This document shows, piece after piece, positions 1 through 8,791 of a stretch of 64,000 bases of DNA. This DNA is from Chromobacterium alkanivorans (GTDB taxonomy: Bacteria > Pseudomonadota > Gammaproteobacteria > Burkholderiales > Chromobacteriaceae). Position numbers and translations under genes: made by a program. The notes beneath the pieces are model-generated. The model saw nothing but the letters and a program-made list of their open reading frames with translations, did not search any database and was not told where the DNA came from. How positions within the stretch are numbered: the stretch's first letter is position 1; every line of letters starts with the position of its first letter. The DNA lies in assembly GCF_016937655.1 (NCBI RefSeq), contig NZ_JAFHKL010000005.1, positions 62,001-126,000 on the forward strand, in the 5' to 3' direction.

Positions 1-2
1 AG

Positions 3-1238
3 GGCGCGCGGCCGGTGAAAAGCATCGCCGCGCTGGCCGAGGCGATGGGGCCGGCCGGCGGCGCGGCGGAACTGCTGATTTCGCGGCGGCGCAGCTCGCC
101 GCTGTTCGCAGCCATGGTCAACGCCGCCGCCTCCCACGTGGCGGAGCAGGACGACGTGCACAACGGCGCGGTGTTCCATCCCGGCACCGTGGTGTTTCCG
201 GCGGCGCTGGCGGCGGCGCAGGCCTTGCGCCGTTCCGGCGCCGAACTGCTGCTGGCCGCCATCGCCGGCTACGAGGCCGGCATCCGCGCCGGCGAAAGCC
301 TGGGCCGTTCCCATTACCGGGTGTTCCACACCACCGGCACCGTCGGCGGCATCGCCGCGGCGGTGGCGGTGGGGCGTTTGCTGCGGCTGAACCCGGAGCA
401 GATGAACCACGCCATCGGCAGCGCCGGCACCCAGGCCGCCGGCCTGTGGGAGTTCTTGCGCACCGCCGCCGACTCCAAGCCCCTGCACGCCGCCCATGCC
501 GCCGCCAGCGGCTTGAGCGCGGCCTATCTGGCGCGCGACGGCTTCCGCGGCGCGACGCAGATACTGGAAGGCCCGCAAGGCATGGCGGCCGGCATGTCCA
601 GCGACGCCGACGCCGGCCGGCTGTGCGACCGTTTGGGCGAGCGCTGGGCGCTGCTGGAAACCTCGTTCAAGTACCACGCCTCCTGCCGCCACACCCATCC
701 GGCGGCGGACGCGCTGTTGCAGCTGATGCGCGAGCACGGCCTCGGCGCGGACGATATCGTCCGCGTCAACGCGCGGGTGCACGTCGCCGCGCTGGAGGTG
801 CTGGGCGTGGTGGGGCGGCCGCAGAGCGTGCATCAGGCCAAGTTTTCCATGGGCACGGTGCTGGGCCTGATCGCCTGCCACGGCGCCGCCGGCATCACCG
901 AATTCGAGCGCGCGCTGGACGACGACGCCGTTGGCGACTTTGCCGCCAAAGTGACGATGGAGGCGGACGCCGAAGTGGAGGCCGCCTATCCGCTGCGCTG
1001 GATAGGCAAGGTGGAGGTGAATACTCGCGATGGCCGCCGGTTGACATGCAAGGTGGAACAGCCCAAGGGCGACCCCGGCAATACCTTGAGCCGCGCCGAA
1101 CTGGAAGCCAAGGCCTTGCGGCTGGCGGCCTTCGGCGGCGCGGCGGGTCCGGAGGAGGCCAGGCTGGCCTTGGCCAATCTGTGGAAGATCCGCGGGGCGG
1201 CGGTGGTGGGCAGCCTGTTGCCGGGAGCGCGGACATGA
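3..1238 (+). CDS. MmgE/PrpD family protein, 5' end outside the window
   Basis: The frame is open to the left edge. The first start inside the window is a GTG at 15, but family members have about 450 residues and this one begins within the N-terminal helical domain, so some 40-50 residues lie upstream. The family contains 2-methylcitrate dehydratase (PrpD) and other hydro-lyases acting on branched carboxylic acids. The stretch DDVHNGAVFHPG and the following HTTGTVGG block are typical of the family. Its stop overlaps the ATG of the next gene (ATGA), so it heads a coupled operon with a CitE-like lyase, a pairing also seen in itaconate-type loci. Family assignment is firm; the substrate is unknown. 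Confidence 0.88.
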   Translation, partial: GARPVKSIAALAEAMGPAGGAAELLISRRRSSPLFAAMVNAAASHVAEQDDVHNGAVFHPGTVVFPAALAAAQALRRSGAELLLAAIAGYEAGIRAGESLGRSHYRVFHTTGTVGGIAAAVAVGRLLRLNPEQMNHAIGSAGTQAAGLWEFLRTAADSKPLHAAHAAASGLSAAYLARDGFRGATQILEGPQGMAAGMSSDADAGRLCDRLGERWALLETSFKYHASCRHTHPAADALLQLMREHGLGADDIVRVNARVHVAALEVLGVVGRPQSVHQAKFSMGTVLGLIACHGAAGITEFERALDDDAVGDFAAKVTMEADAEVEAAYPLRWIGKVEVNTRDGRRLTCKVEQPKGDPGNTLSRAELEAKALRLAAFGGAAGPEEARLALANLWKIRGAAVVGSLLPGART

Positions 1239-2065
1239 GGCCGCTTGCCGCATGGCACAGCTATCTGTTCGTGCCTGGCAACCGGCCGGAGCGTTTCGCC
1301 AAGGCCGCCGCTTCCGGCGCCCATGCGCTGATTCTGGACCTGGAGGACGCGGTGCCGGCGGCGGACAAGGCATTGGCGCGAGGGGCGGCGGCGAATTGGT
1401 TGGCGCTGCCCGCCGGCGCCGGCGCCGGCCCGGCGCGGCTGTTGCGCGTCAACGCCGCCGACAGCCCCGACTTCGCCGCCGATGCCCAGCTATGCCGGGA
1501 GCTGTCCCTGGACGGTGTGGTGCTGTCCAAGGCCGAGAGCGTGGAGCAACTGGACGCGTTGACCGCCGGCCGCGCCGGCCCGCCCTTGCTGCCGCTGATC
1601 GAAACCGCGCGCGGCTTCGACCAGGTCGCCGCCATCGCCGCCCATCCGCGGGTGGCGCGCTTGGTGTTCGGCGCGCTGGATTTTCAATTGGACCTGGATC
1701 TGGATATCGACGACGACGACGGCGAGGCCTTGTTGTATTTCCGTTCCCGGCTGGTGCTGAATTCGCGGCTGGCCGAGCTGCCGCCACCGGTGGACGGGGT
1801 CACCACCGCGCTGGATGAAGCGCAATTGCACCGCGACGCGCAGCGAGCGCGGCGGCTGGGCTTCGGCGGCAAGCTGTGCATTCACCCAGGCCAGATCGCC
1901 GCGGTCAATACCGCCTTCCGCCCCAGCGAGCCGCAGCTGGCCTGGGCGCTGCGGGTGCGGGAGGCGGCGGCGCGGGCCGGCGGCGGCGCCACCTTGCTGG
2001 ACGGCAGGATGATAGACCGGCCGGTGTTGTTGCGCGCCGAGCGGATTCTGGCGGAGGAGTTCTGA
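1235..2065 (+). CDS. HpcH/HpaI (CitE-like) CoA-ester lyase
   Basis: This 276-residue protein is a CitE-type TIM-barrel lyase, a family that cleaves or makes beta-hydroxyacyl-CoA thioesters such as citramalyl-CoA or malyl-CoA with Mg2+. Visible landmarks are YLFVPGNRPERF near residue 9, the acidic metal-site block LDLEDAV near 37, and GFGGKLCIHPGQ near 212. The start at 1235 was chosen because the sequence aligns with CitE proteins from there and it overlaps the preceding stop by 4 bp. An unusual run of aspartates (LDLDLDIDDDDG) replaces the usual barrel segment near residue 150. Beside MmgE/PrpD, MaoC and a CaiB-type transferase it may act as a citramalyl-CoA-lyase-like step; that role is inferred. 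Confidence 0.88.
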   Translation: MRPLAAWHSYLFVPGNRPERFAKAAASGAHALILDLEDAVPAADKALARGAAANWLALPAGAGAGPARLLRVNAADSPDFAADAQLCRELSLDGVVLSKAESVEQLDALTAGRAGPPLLPLIETARGFDQVAAIAAHPRVARLVFGALDFQLDLDLDIDDDDGEALLYFRSRLVLNSRLAELPPPVDGVTTALDEAQLHRDAQRARRLGFGGKLCIHPGQIAAVNTAFRPSEPQLAWALRVREAAARAGGGATLLDGRMIDRPVLLRAERILAEEF

Positions 2066-2202
2066 ACATGGCGCGCCAATCGACGGCCGACCCCGTCACT
2101 TCCATCGCGCGGCGGCCCGGCTTGTGGTCGGTGTTCACGCAAGGCTTCTGCGGCCTGTCGCCCAGCGTTTCCTTTCTGACTCATTCCCCCAGGAGCATAG
2201 GC

Positions 2203-2592
2203 ATGACTACATCAGAGGCCGCCGGGCCGGAACGGATCTACCAACAGGCGCTGCGGGCCGGCGTGTTTCAGATACAGCGCTGCGCGGCGTGCGAGCGCCA
2301 TGTGTTCTATCCGCGGGTGGCCTGCCCGCATTGCGGCGCGGCGGCGCTGACCTGGGTGCGGCCCAGCGGCGCCGGCACCGTCTATTCCAGTTCGGTGGTG
2401 CGCCGCAAACCGGAGCAGGGCGGCGATTTGAACATCGCGCTGGTGGATCTGGCCGAGGGCGTACGGCTGATGAGCCGGGTGGAAGGCGTGGCACCGGATG
2501 CGGTGCGCATCGGCATGGCGGTGCGGGCGTCCATCGTCAGCGAGCAAGGCCAGGCCTTGCTGGTCTTCGTGCCGGAAGGGGGGCGGACATGA
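2203..2592 (+). CDS. DUF35 zinc-ribbon/OB-fold protein
   Basis: This 129-residue protein has a rubredoxin-like zinc ribbon with two CxxC pairs (CAACERHVFYPRVACPHC, about residues 27-44) followed by an OB fold, the DUF35 architecture. Such proteins bind thiolase-fold partners; in steroid side-chain degradation the DUF35 part of ChsH2 holds the aldolase Ltp2. The ATG at 2203 is preferred because AGGAG lies 7 bp upstream; an in-frame ATG at 2068 would add 45 low-complexity residues. Its stop overlaps the ATG of the thiolase-like gene by 4 bp, supporting a physical complex. It probably has a structural or CoA-channelling role rather than a catalytic one. Confidence 0.88.
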   Translation: MTTSEAAGPERIYQQALRAGVFQIQRCAACERHVFYPRVACPHCGAAALTWVRPSGAGTVYSSSVVRRKPEQGGDLNIALVDLAEGVRLMSRVEGVAPDAVRIGMAVRASIVSEQGQALLVFVPEGGRT

Positions 2593-3764
2593 GCCGGGCG
2601 CAAGGGTTGCGCGGCGCGGTGGCCATCGTCGGCGTCGGCCAGGCCGGCCTGGGCGAGGCCCATGGCCGCAGCGAGATGGAAATCCTGGCCGAAGCCGCCG
2701 GCATCGCGATCGCCGACGCCGGCCTGACGCTGGGCGAGATCGACGGTCTGACCACCGCCAGCGTCAACGCCAGCATGTGGGGACTGCCGGTGGCGGAGTA
2801 CCTGGGCATCCGCCCGCGCTTCCTGGACAGCACCATGCTGGGCGGCTCCAGCTTTGTCGCCCATATGCTGCCGGCGGCGCTGGCGCTGCAGGCCGGCGTC
2901 TGCGACGCGGTGCTGGTCTGCTACGGCAGCACCCAGCGCACGGCGACCTTCGGCCGCAAGGAAAGCAATCAGGCGCGGCGCTTCCTCGACCCGATGCCGC
3001 ATGAACATCCGTACCAGCCGGCGCTGCCGGTCACTGCCTACGCGCTGGCCGCGGCGCGGCACATGCACCAGTACGGCACCCGCCGCGAGCACCTGGCCGA
3101 GGTGGCGGTGGCGGCCCGGCGTTGGGCCCAGCTCAACCCGGAGGCCTATGCGCGCGAGCCGCTGAGCCTGGAGCAGGCGCTTGACGCGCGCATGGTGGCG
3201 GACCCGCTGTCGGTGCGCGATTGCTGCCTGGTGACCGACGGCGCCGGCGCCTACGTGATGGTGCGCGCCGAGCGCGCGCGCGACCTGCCGCGGCCGCCGG
3301 CCTATATGTTGGGCGTCGCCGGCGCCACCTGGCACCGGCAGATTTCGGCGATGCCGGACCTGACCGTGACCGCGGCGCGCGAATCCGGCGCGCGGGCGCT
3401 GGCGATGGCCGGCATGCGCCCGGCCGACATCGACGTGGTCCAGCTCTACGACGCCTTCACCATCAACACCTTGTTGTTTCTGGAAGACCTGGGCTTCTGC
3501 GCCAAGGGAGAGGGTGGGCCCTTCGTCGCAGACGGCGCCATCGCGCCGGGCGGCCGGCTGCCGGTCAACACCAACGGCGGCGGCCTGTCCTGCGCGCACC
3601 CCGGCATGTACGGCGTGTTCCAGGTGATAGAGGCGGTGAGGCAGTTGCGCGGCGATTGCGGCGCGCGCCAGGTGGCCGGCGCGACTACCGCGCTGGTGCA
3701 CGGCAACGGCGGCACGCTGTCGTCGCAGGTCACCGCGGTGTTGGGCGGCGCCGCAGCGCTTTGA
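2589..3764 (+). CDS. thiolase-fold protein (SCP-x/Ltp2-like) lacking the nucleophilic cysteine
   Basis: At 391 residues this is a full-length thiolase-fold protein. At the usual nucleophile position the sequence reads STMLGGSSF, with glycine/serine instead of cysteine, and the C-terminal block is VHGNGGTLSS rather than CxGGG. The histidine motif is kept as SCAHPGMYG, and a YDAFT block is present. This pattern is typical of the lipid-transfer/Ltp2-like branch, whose characterised member is a retro-aldolase working with a DUF35 partner. The DUF35 gene directly overlaps upstream. I therefore favour carbon-carbon cleavage without covalent thiolysis, but this is inference. The stop codon TGA (3762-3764) abuts repeat element A1. 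Confidence 0.85.
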   Translation: MSRAQGLRGAVAIVGVGQAGLGEAHGRSEMEILAEAAGIAIADAGLTLGEIDGLTTASVNASMWGLPVAEYLGIRPRFLDSTMLGGSSFVAHMLPAALALQAGVCDAVLVCYGSTQRTATFGRKESNQARRFLDPMPHEHPYQPALPVTAYALAAARHMHQYGTRREHLAEVAVAARRWAQLNPEAYAREPLSLEQALDARMVADPLSVRDCCLVTDGAGAYVMVRAERARDLPRPPAYMLGVAGATWHRQISAMPDLTVTAARESGARALAMAGMRPADIDVVQLYDAFTINTLLFLEDLGFCAKGEGGPFVADGAIAPGGRLPVNTNGGGLSCAHPGMYGVFQVIEAVRQLRGDCGARQVAGATTALVHGNGGTLSSQVTAVLGGAAAL

Positions 3765-3897
3765 AAACCTGCGCAATATCTGCTGAGCGTCGGCGAGACG
3801 GCGTTGCAACCGGCTTTGGAAGATACCGTATGCACTCTTCGCTTCTTCAGCCCCCACGCCTTGTCTCGCCCCGGCTCGCGAGACTTTGAACAGCTAT
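3765..3897 (-). repeat. MITE family A, copy A1 (diverged)
   Basis: Non-coding repeat beginning right after the TGA of the thiolase-like gene. It shares the family interior (CGCCTTGTCTCGC, GGCTCGCGAGA, TTTGAACAG) in reverse orientation but has drifted at both ends. It fills most of the gap before the SDR gene. Confidence 0.7.
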
Positions 3898-3917
3898 TGG
3901 GAACAAGGAGGCAGACA

Positions 3918-4838
3918 ATGGAAAAGCAAGCCATGTTGGCGGGCAAGGTGGTGGTGGTGACCGGGGCCGGCGGCGGCATCGGGCGCGATATCGCGCTGGC
4001 GATGGCGGCCGAAGGCGCGAGGGTGGTGGTCAACGACATCGGCGCCGCGCTCAGCGGCGAGGGCCGCGACGCCGGGCCGGCGCAGCGGGTGGCGGCGGAG
4101 ATCCGCGAGCGGGGCGGGCTGGCGCAGGACAATAGCGACAGCGTGGCCAGCGCGGAAGGCGCGGCCGGGATCATCGCCGCCGCGATCGAAGCGTTTGGCC
4201 GGGTGGATTGCGTGGTCAACAACGCCGGCATCTTGCGCGACCGCATCTTCCACAAGATGAGCGAGGAGGAATGGGACGCGGTGCTCAAGGTCCATCTTTA
4301 CGGCGCCTACCACATGAGCCGCGCCGCGGCGCCGCATTTCAAGGAGCAGGGCTCGGGCAGCCTGGTGCACATGACCTCGACTTCCGGGCTGATCGGCAAT
4401 TTGGGCCAAGCCAATTACGCGGCGGCCAAGCTGGCGGTGGTGGCGCTGTCCAAGTCCATCGCGCTGGACATGCAGCGCTTCGCCGTGCGTTCCAACTGCA
4501 TCGCGCCATTCGCCTGGAGCCGGATGATAGGGTCCATCCCGTCGCAGACCGAGGCCGAGCGGCAGCGGGTGGACAAGATCAAACAGATGATGCCGGCCAA
4601 GATCGCGCCGCTGGCGGTGTTCCTGGCCAGCGACGCCGCCGGCGCGGTCAACGGCCAGGTGTTCTGCGTGCGCAACAACGAGATCTTCCTGATGAGCCAG
4701 CCGCGGCCACTGCGCTCGGTGCAGCGCGATCAGGGCTGGACGCCGCAAACCATAGCCGAGCACGCGATGCCGGCGCTGCAGGGCTCTTTCGTCGGCCTGG
4801 AGCGCTCGGCCGACGTGTTCAGCTGGGACCCGGTGTGA
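3918..4838 (+). CDS. short-chain dehydrogenase (3-hydroxyacyl-CoA dehydrogenase type)
   Basis: This 306-residue classical-length SDR has the nucleotide-binding motif TGAGGGIG (residues 15-22), NNAG near 98, and the catalytic Ser...Tyr-x3-Lys set in STSGLIGN and YAAAK. Its length and the C-terminal extension after residue 230 resemble the dehydrogenase units of peroxisomal multifunctional enzyme type 2, which oxidise (3R)-hydroxyacyl-CoA with NAD+. The start at 3918 follows AAGGAGG by 7 bp. Placed between a thiolase-fold gene and two MaoC hydratases, it most likely catalyses the 3-hydroxyacyl-CoA oxidation step of this locus. SDR substrate cannot be read from sequence. Confidence 0.87.
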   Translation: MEKQAMLAGKVVVVTGAGGGIGRDIALAMAAEGARVVVNDIGAALSGEGRDAGPAQRVAAEIRERGGLAQDNSDSVASAEGAAGIIAAAIEAFGRVDCVVNNAGILRDRIFHKMSEEEWDAVLKVHLYGAYHMSRAAAPHFKEQGSGSLVHMTSTSGLIGNLGQANYAAAKLAVVALSKSIALDMQRFAVRSNCIAPFAWSRMIGSIPSQTEAERQRVDKIKQMMPAKIAPLAVFLASDAAGAVNGQVFCVRNNEIFLMSQPRPLRSVQRDQGWTPQTIAEHAMPALQGSFVGLERSADVFSWDPV

Positions 4839-4857
4839 AGATGGCTGGGCGAGCAAA

Positions 4858-4932
4858 GAGCGGCTAAAAAAGTCAGTTTTATGTCTGAGGCAAGTTGGCG
4901 CAACGTAGCATCAGGAGTTTTGTTAGCCGCTC
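4858..4932. repeat. MITE family B, copy B1
   Basis: 75-bp element with terminal inverted repeats GAGCGGCTAAAAAA and TTTTGTTAGCCGCTC, no coding potential, and an interior matching B2 (14514-14624) in inverted orientation (CTGAGGCAAG, ATCAGGAGTTTTGTTAGC). The right border TAA is also the left target triplet of A2. Confidence 0.75.
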
Positions 4933-4935
4933 TAA

Positions 4936-5075
4936 GAACGTGTTTACGATCTCGCGAGCTAAGGCGAGACAAGGCGAAAACGGCTGAGAAAGCGGAATGT
5001 ACACGTGGTACATGAGCATTTCGAAGGTGTTTTCAACGCCGTATCACCGACGCGCAGCAGATCGTAAACAGGTTC
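4936..5075 (+). repeat. MITE family A, copy A2
   Basis: 140-bp element with ends GAACGTGTTTACGATCT and AGATCGTAAACAGGTTC, flanked by TAA (4933-4935) and TAA (5076-5078). It carries the family core GCGGAATGTACACGTGGTACATGAGC. It lies directly upstream of the ribosome binding site of the MaoC-N gene. Confidence 0.9.
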
Positions 5076-5092
5076 TAAGGAAAGGAGTTCGC

Positions 5093-5545
5093 ATGCTGGA
5101 TCACAGCCATATCGGCCGGGCGCTGACGCCGTATTCGGTGCTGGTGGAGGCGGGACGGTTGAGGTTTTTCGCCCTGGCCACCGCGCAAAGCGACCCAGTC
5201 CACTTTGATCAAGCCGCGGCCGAGGCCGCCGGCTACCCGGCCTTGCTGGCGCCGCCGACCTTTCTGTTTTGCCTGGAGTTCGAGTCGCCGCAGCGGGGCG
5301 AGTTGTTCCGTCTGCTGGACATCGATATCGCGCGCATCCTGCACGGAGAGCAGAGCTTCGCCTACCGGCGGCCGGTGTTCGCCGGCGATCGCCTCGATTA
5401 CGCCGGCCGCATCGCCAACATCTACGTCAAGCGGAGCCGCTCCGGCGGCGAGTTGGGCTTTATCGAGATCGAGACCACGGTCAGCAACGCCGAGCGGCAA
5501 GTGGTGGCGGAGTTGCGCCGGGTCACGGTGGTCAAGCCGGCCTGA
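5093..5545 (+). CDS. MaoC-type hydratase, FAS1-like N-terminal domain subunit
   Basis: This 150-residue hot-dog-fold protein resembles the N-terminal (usually non-catalytic) half of two-domain hydratase 2 enzymes. The motif region reads FALATAQSDPVHFD, keeping Asp and His but lacking the Asn of the catalytic D-x-N-P-x-H signature. Start 5093 follows AAAGGAG by 7 bp; the earlier in-frame ATG at 4997 lies inside the MITE and is rejected. The next gene, 23 bp downstream, encodes the half with the complete signature, so the two probably form a heteromeric (R)-specific enoyl-CoA hydratase, as in ChsH1/ChsH2. Substrate unknown. Confidence 0.85.
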   Translation: MLDHSHIGRALTPYSVLVEAGRLRFFALATAQSDPVHFDQAAAEAAGYPALLAPPTFLFCLEFESPQRGELFRLLDIDIARILHGEQSFAYRRPVFAGDRLDYAGRIANIYVKRSRSGGELGFIEIETTVSNAERQVVAELRRVTVVKPA

Positions 5546-5567
5546 GCCTGGCTGGAGGGAGAGAGAA

Positions 5568-5996
5568 ATGAACACCGCAGATTGGAGCGAGCCGCAAGTC
5601 GGCGACGAATTGCCGGCCTTCACCGCGCCGGCGATCAGCCGCGCCGCGCTGGCCTTGTACGCCGGCGCGTCCGGCGACCACAACCCCATGCACATCGACA
5701 GCGATTTCGCCCGCGCGGCTGGTCAGGACGATGTGTTCGCCCACGGCATGCTGGGCATGGCCTACCTGGCGCAGCTGCTGACGCGCTGGGCGCCGCAGGC
5801 CGCGCTGCGCAGCTGCCGCGCCCGCTTTGTCTCGATCACCCGCCTGGGCGACTGCCTGCGTTGCGAGGCGACGGTGTCGCAGCTATTCGAGCAGGACGGC
5901 GAGCGGCGCGTGCGCCTGCAACTGCGGGCGGTCAACCAGCACGGTGAGACCCGGCTGCAGGGCGAGGCGGTGGTGGCTTTGGCCGCGCCGGACTAA
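5568..5996 (+). CDS. MaoC family (R)-enoyl-CoA hydratase, catalytic subunit
   Basis: This 142-residue hot-dog-fold protein contains the full hydratase signature YAGASGDHNPMHID (about residues 30-43), with the catalytic Asp and His, followed by FAHGMLGMAYLAQLL, the helix and loop typical of MaoC enzymes. A strong GGAGGGAGAG lies just upstream of ATG 5568. It partners the MaoC-N subunit encoded immediately before it and should add water across an enoyl-CoA double bond. It is the last gene of the plus-strand catabolic operon; its TAA stop (5994-5996) is the target triplet of the structured 365-bp element that follows. Confidence 0.88.
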   Translation: MNTADWSEPQVGDELPAFTAPAISRAALALYAGASGDHNPMHIDSDFARAAGQDDVFAHGMLGMAYLAQLLTRWAPQAALRSCRARFVSITRLGDCLRCEATVSQLFEQDGERRVRLQLRAVNQHGETRLQGEAVVALAAPD

Positions 5997-6361
5997 GAAC
6001 CTGTTTACCGATCTTTTGTCAGTACTTGAAACACGGTTTGGTACACAGGAAGTCGCGTATTCGACGCGCCCTGGGTCCCTTCAAGCCTGCCGTCGGGTGG
6101 CAGGTCCGAGGTCTTAAGCGGCTGCTTGTTCGAGCAGCGCGACGGTAGCGCGCTGCGAGTTCAGCCGCGCCTCGGACCTGACGGGACCTGGCGGGAAGCC
6201 GCAGGCCAGGCTTGCAGGGTGGCCTTTAGGGGTGGAGGGGATATTTGGCCAAGCAAATATCTCCTCCCTGCTCGCCGGGCAGCCCCGGCAATGAAAATCA
6301 TCATCCGCGCAGCGGATTCCATATCTTGGAGCCATCACTCGGAAAGATCGTAAACAGGTTC
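5997..6361. mobile_element. 365-bp MITE-like element with family A termini and a structured, unrelated interior
   Basis: The element starts GAACCTGTTTACCGATC and ends AGATCGTAAACAGGTTC, the family A terminal inverted repeat, and is bounded by TAA on both sides (5994-5996, 6362-6364). Unlike the ~140-bp copies, its interior is unique in this window. It contains a nested hairpin at 6101-6180 (11-, 7- and 8-bp perfect helices) and a 14-bp hairpin at 6234-6267. No open frame in it looks like a real protein. It fills the gap between two convergent operons, so it may also act as a transcription barrier. Either a non-autonomous transposon with a structured RNA cargo or a deletion derivative of a larger element. 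Confidence 0.75.
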
Positions 6362-6383
6362 TAAGAACCTGTTCGAGGGCTGG

Positions 6384-7116
6384 CTAGGCTGGGCTTGGGC
6401 TAGGCGCGCCGGCCTCCGCCGCTTCGCGGCTGAAGTACAAATCGTGCAAGGCCTCCAACTCCACGCTGGCGGCGGGCTGCGACAGCAGCACCTTGCCGCT
6501 TTGCATCAGGTAGACATGGTCGGCCACCGCCAGCGCGCTGCGGGTGCTTTGCTCCACCAGTACGATGGTCTTGCCCTCCCGTTTCAGCGCCTCCAGGCAG
6601 GCAAACAGCTCCTGGCTGATCACCGGCGCCAGGCCCAGCGAGGGTTCGTCTATCAGCAGCAGCTGCGGCTCGGCCATCAGGCCGCGCCCCAGCGCCAGCA
6701 TCTGCGCCTCGCCGCCGGACAGCGAGCCGGCGAGCTGGCGGCGGCGCTGGGCCAGTTTGGGAAACAGCGTGTAAGCGCGCTCCAGGCCGTCGGCCGCCCA
6801 CGACCGGGCCGCGGGAACAAAGGCCCCCATCCTCAGGTTCTCCTCCACCGTCATGTCCTTGAACACCAGCCGGCCCTCCGGCACCAGAACCATGCCGTGG
6901 CCGGGCATGTCCCAGGCGGGCACATTGCGCAAGGACTTCCCGCGCAGGCGGATGTCGCCGCCCTGTATCGGCAGCAGGCCGCTGATGGTGCGCAGCAGCG
7001 TGGTTTTGCCGGCGCCGTTGGGGCCGATGATGGCGGTGAGCTGGCCGGCGGCGAAGCGCAGATCCACGTCCCACAAGATGGTGATGCCGCCGTAACCGGC
7101 GCGCAGGCGCTGGATT

Positions 7117-7124
<8 letters not shown>
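6384..7124 (-). CDS. ABC transporter ATP-binding protein (LivF type)
   Basis: This 246-residue ATPase has Walker A GPNGAGKTT (near residue 34), the signature LSGGEAQM (near 136), and Walker B LLLIDEPS. It matches the LivF class of branched-chain-amino-acid-type (HAAT) importers. It overlaps the LivG-type gene by 8 bp and ends the minus-strand run of transport genes, facing the plus-strand catabolic operon. In such clusters the importer usually brings in the carboxylic-acid substrate of the adjacent pathway. The remnant GAACCTGTT at 6365-6373 lies between its stop and the 365-bp element. Confidence 0.93.
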
Positions 7125-7816
<692 letters not shown>

Positions 7817-7830
<14 letters not shown>

Positions 7831-8791
7831 GCGATGGTTCCTCGGTTCGGCGGCGGCGCAGTGCGCGCTCCAACAGCGGCAACAGCCCGCCTGGACTGAC
7901 GATGATCATCAGCGCCAGCAACGCGCCCAGCATGATTTCATGGCCTATGGGCAGCAAATTCTTGAACAGCAACTGGCTGACCAGGTAGACCACCGCCGCG
8001 CCGACCAGCGGACCGGCGATGGTGCGGTAGCCCCCGAAGATGGCCGCGATCACCGGAATGATGGTCCAGGAGCCGTCGAAGGCGTAGTCGGGCTCCAGGA
8101 AGTTGATGATGTGGGCGTTGAAGGCGCCGATGACGCCGGTCATGCCGGCGGACACCAGCAGCATGGCGGCCTTGAGCCCGGTGCTGTTGACGCCGACTAC
8201 GCGCGTGGCGTCCTCTGAATCGTGCATCGCTTTCAACGCCAGGCCGTAATCGCTGGCGCGCAGCCGGCGGTAAACCGCGACGAACAGCAGCACCAGGGTC
8301 AGGATCACCAGATAGGCGCCGGTTTTGCTGGACAGGTCCACGCCGGCGATGCGCGGCAGCGACGGAATGCTGGACAGACCACCGGCGCCGCCGGTCAGTC
8401 CGCGCCACTCGGTGGCCAGGATGCGGAAGATCTGGGCGTAGGCGAGAATGGCCAGCGCGAAGTAGGGGCCTTGCAGCCGCAGCGCCGGCAGCATCGCCAG
8501 CGAGGCCACGGCGGCGCCCACGCCGCCCAGCAGCATGGACGGCAGCACCGGCCAGCCCAGTTTCAGCGTCAGCAGCGCCGACACATAAGAGCCGACGCCG
8601 AAGAAGGCGGCGTGACCGAAACTGACCATGCCGCCCAGATTGCCCAGCAGCGCCCAGGCCAGCGCGATGCCGCCCAGCGTCAAGGCGGAGACGATCAGGC
8701 TCATCAGGTAGAGGCGCTCGCCCAAGAACAGCGGCACCAGCAGGTAAAGCGCGGCCAGCAGCAGGGCGGTGGCCCAGGTTGAAGCTTTCAT
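7817..8791 (-). CDS. branched-chain-type ABC transporter permease (LivM type)
   Basis: This 324-residue inner-membrane protein has multiple hydrophobic segments throughout and the LivM hallmark GHAAFFGVGSYVSALL near residue 58, plus LRLQGPYFALAILAYAQ and GGLLPLLERAL at the C terminus. The start at 8791 is chosen because it overlaps the LivH stop by 4 bp and matches LivM N termini (MKASTWATALLLAAL). Works with the LivH-type permease to form the translocation pore. Substrate unknown; likely the acid handled by the neighbouring CoA-dependent pathway. Confidence 0.92.

Noticed and set aside
2382-3857. A 491-codon minus-strand frame opposite the thiolase-like gene
   Set aside because: It is a shadow frame; low-complexity composition and no start context.
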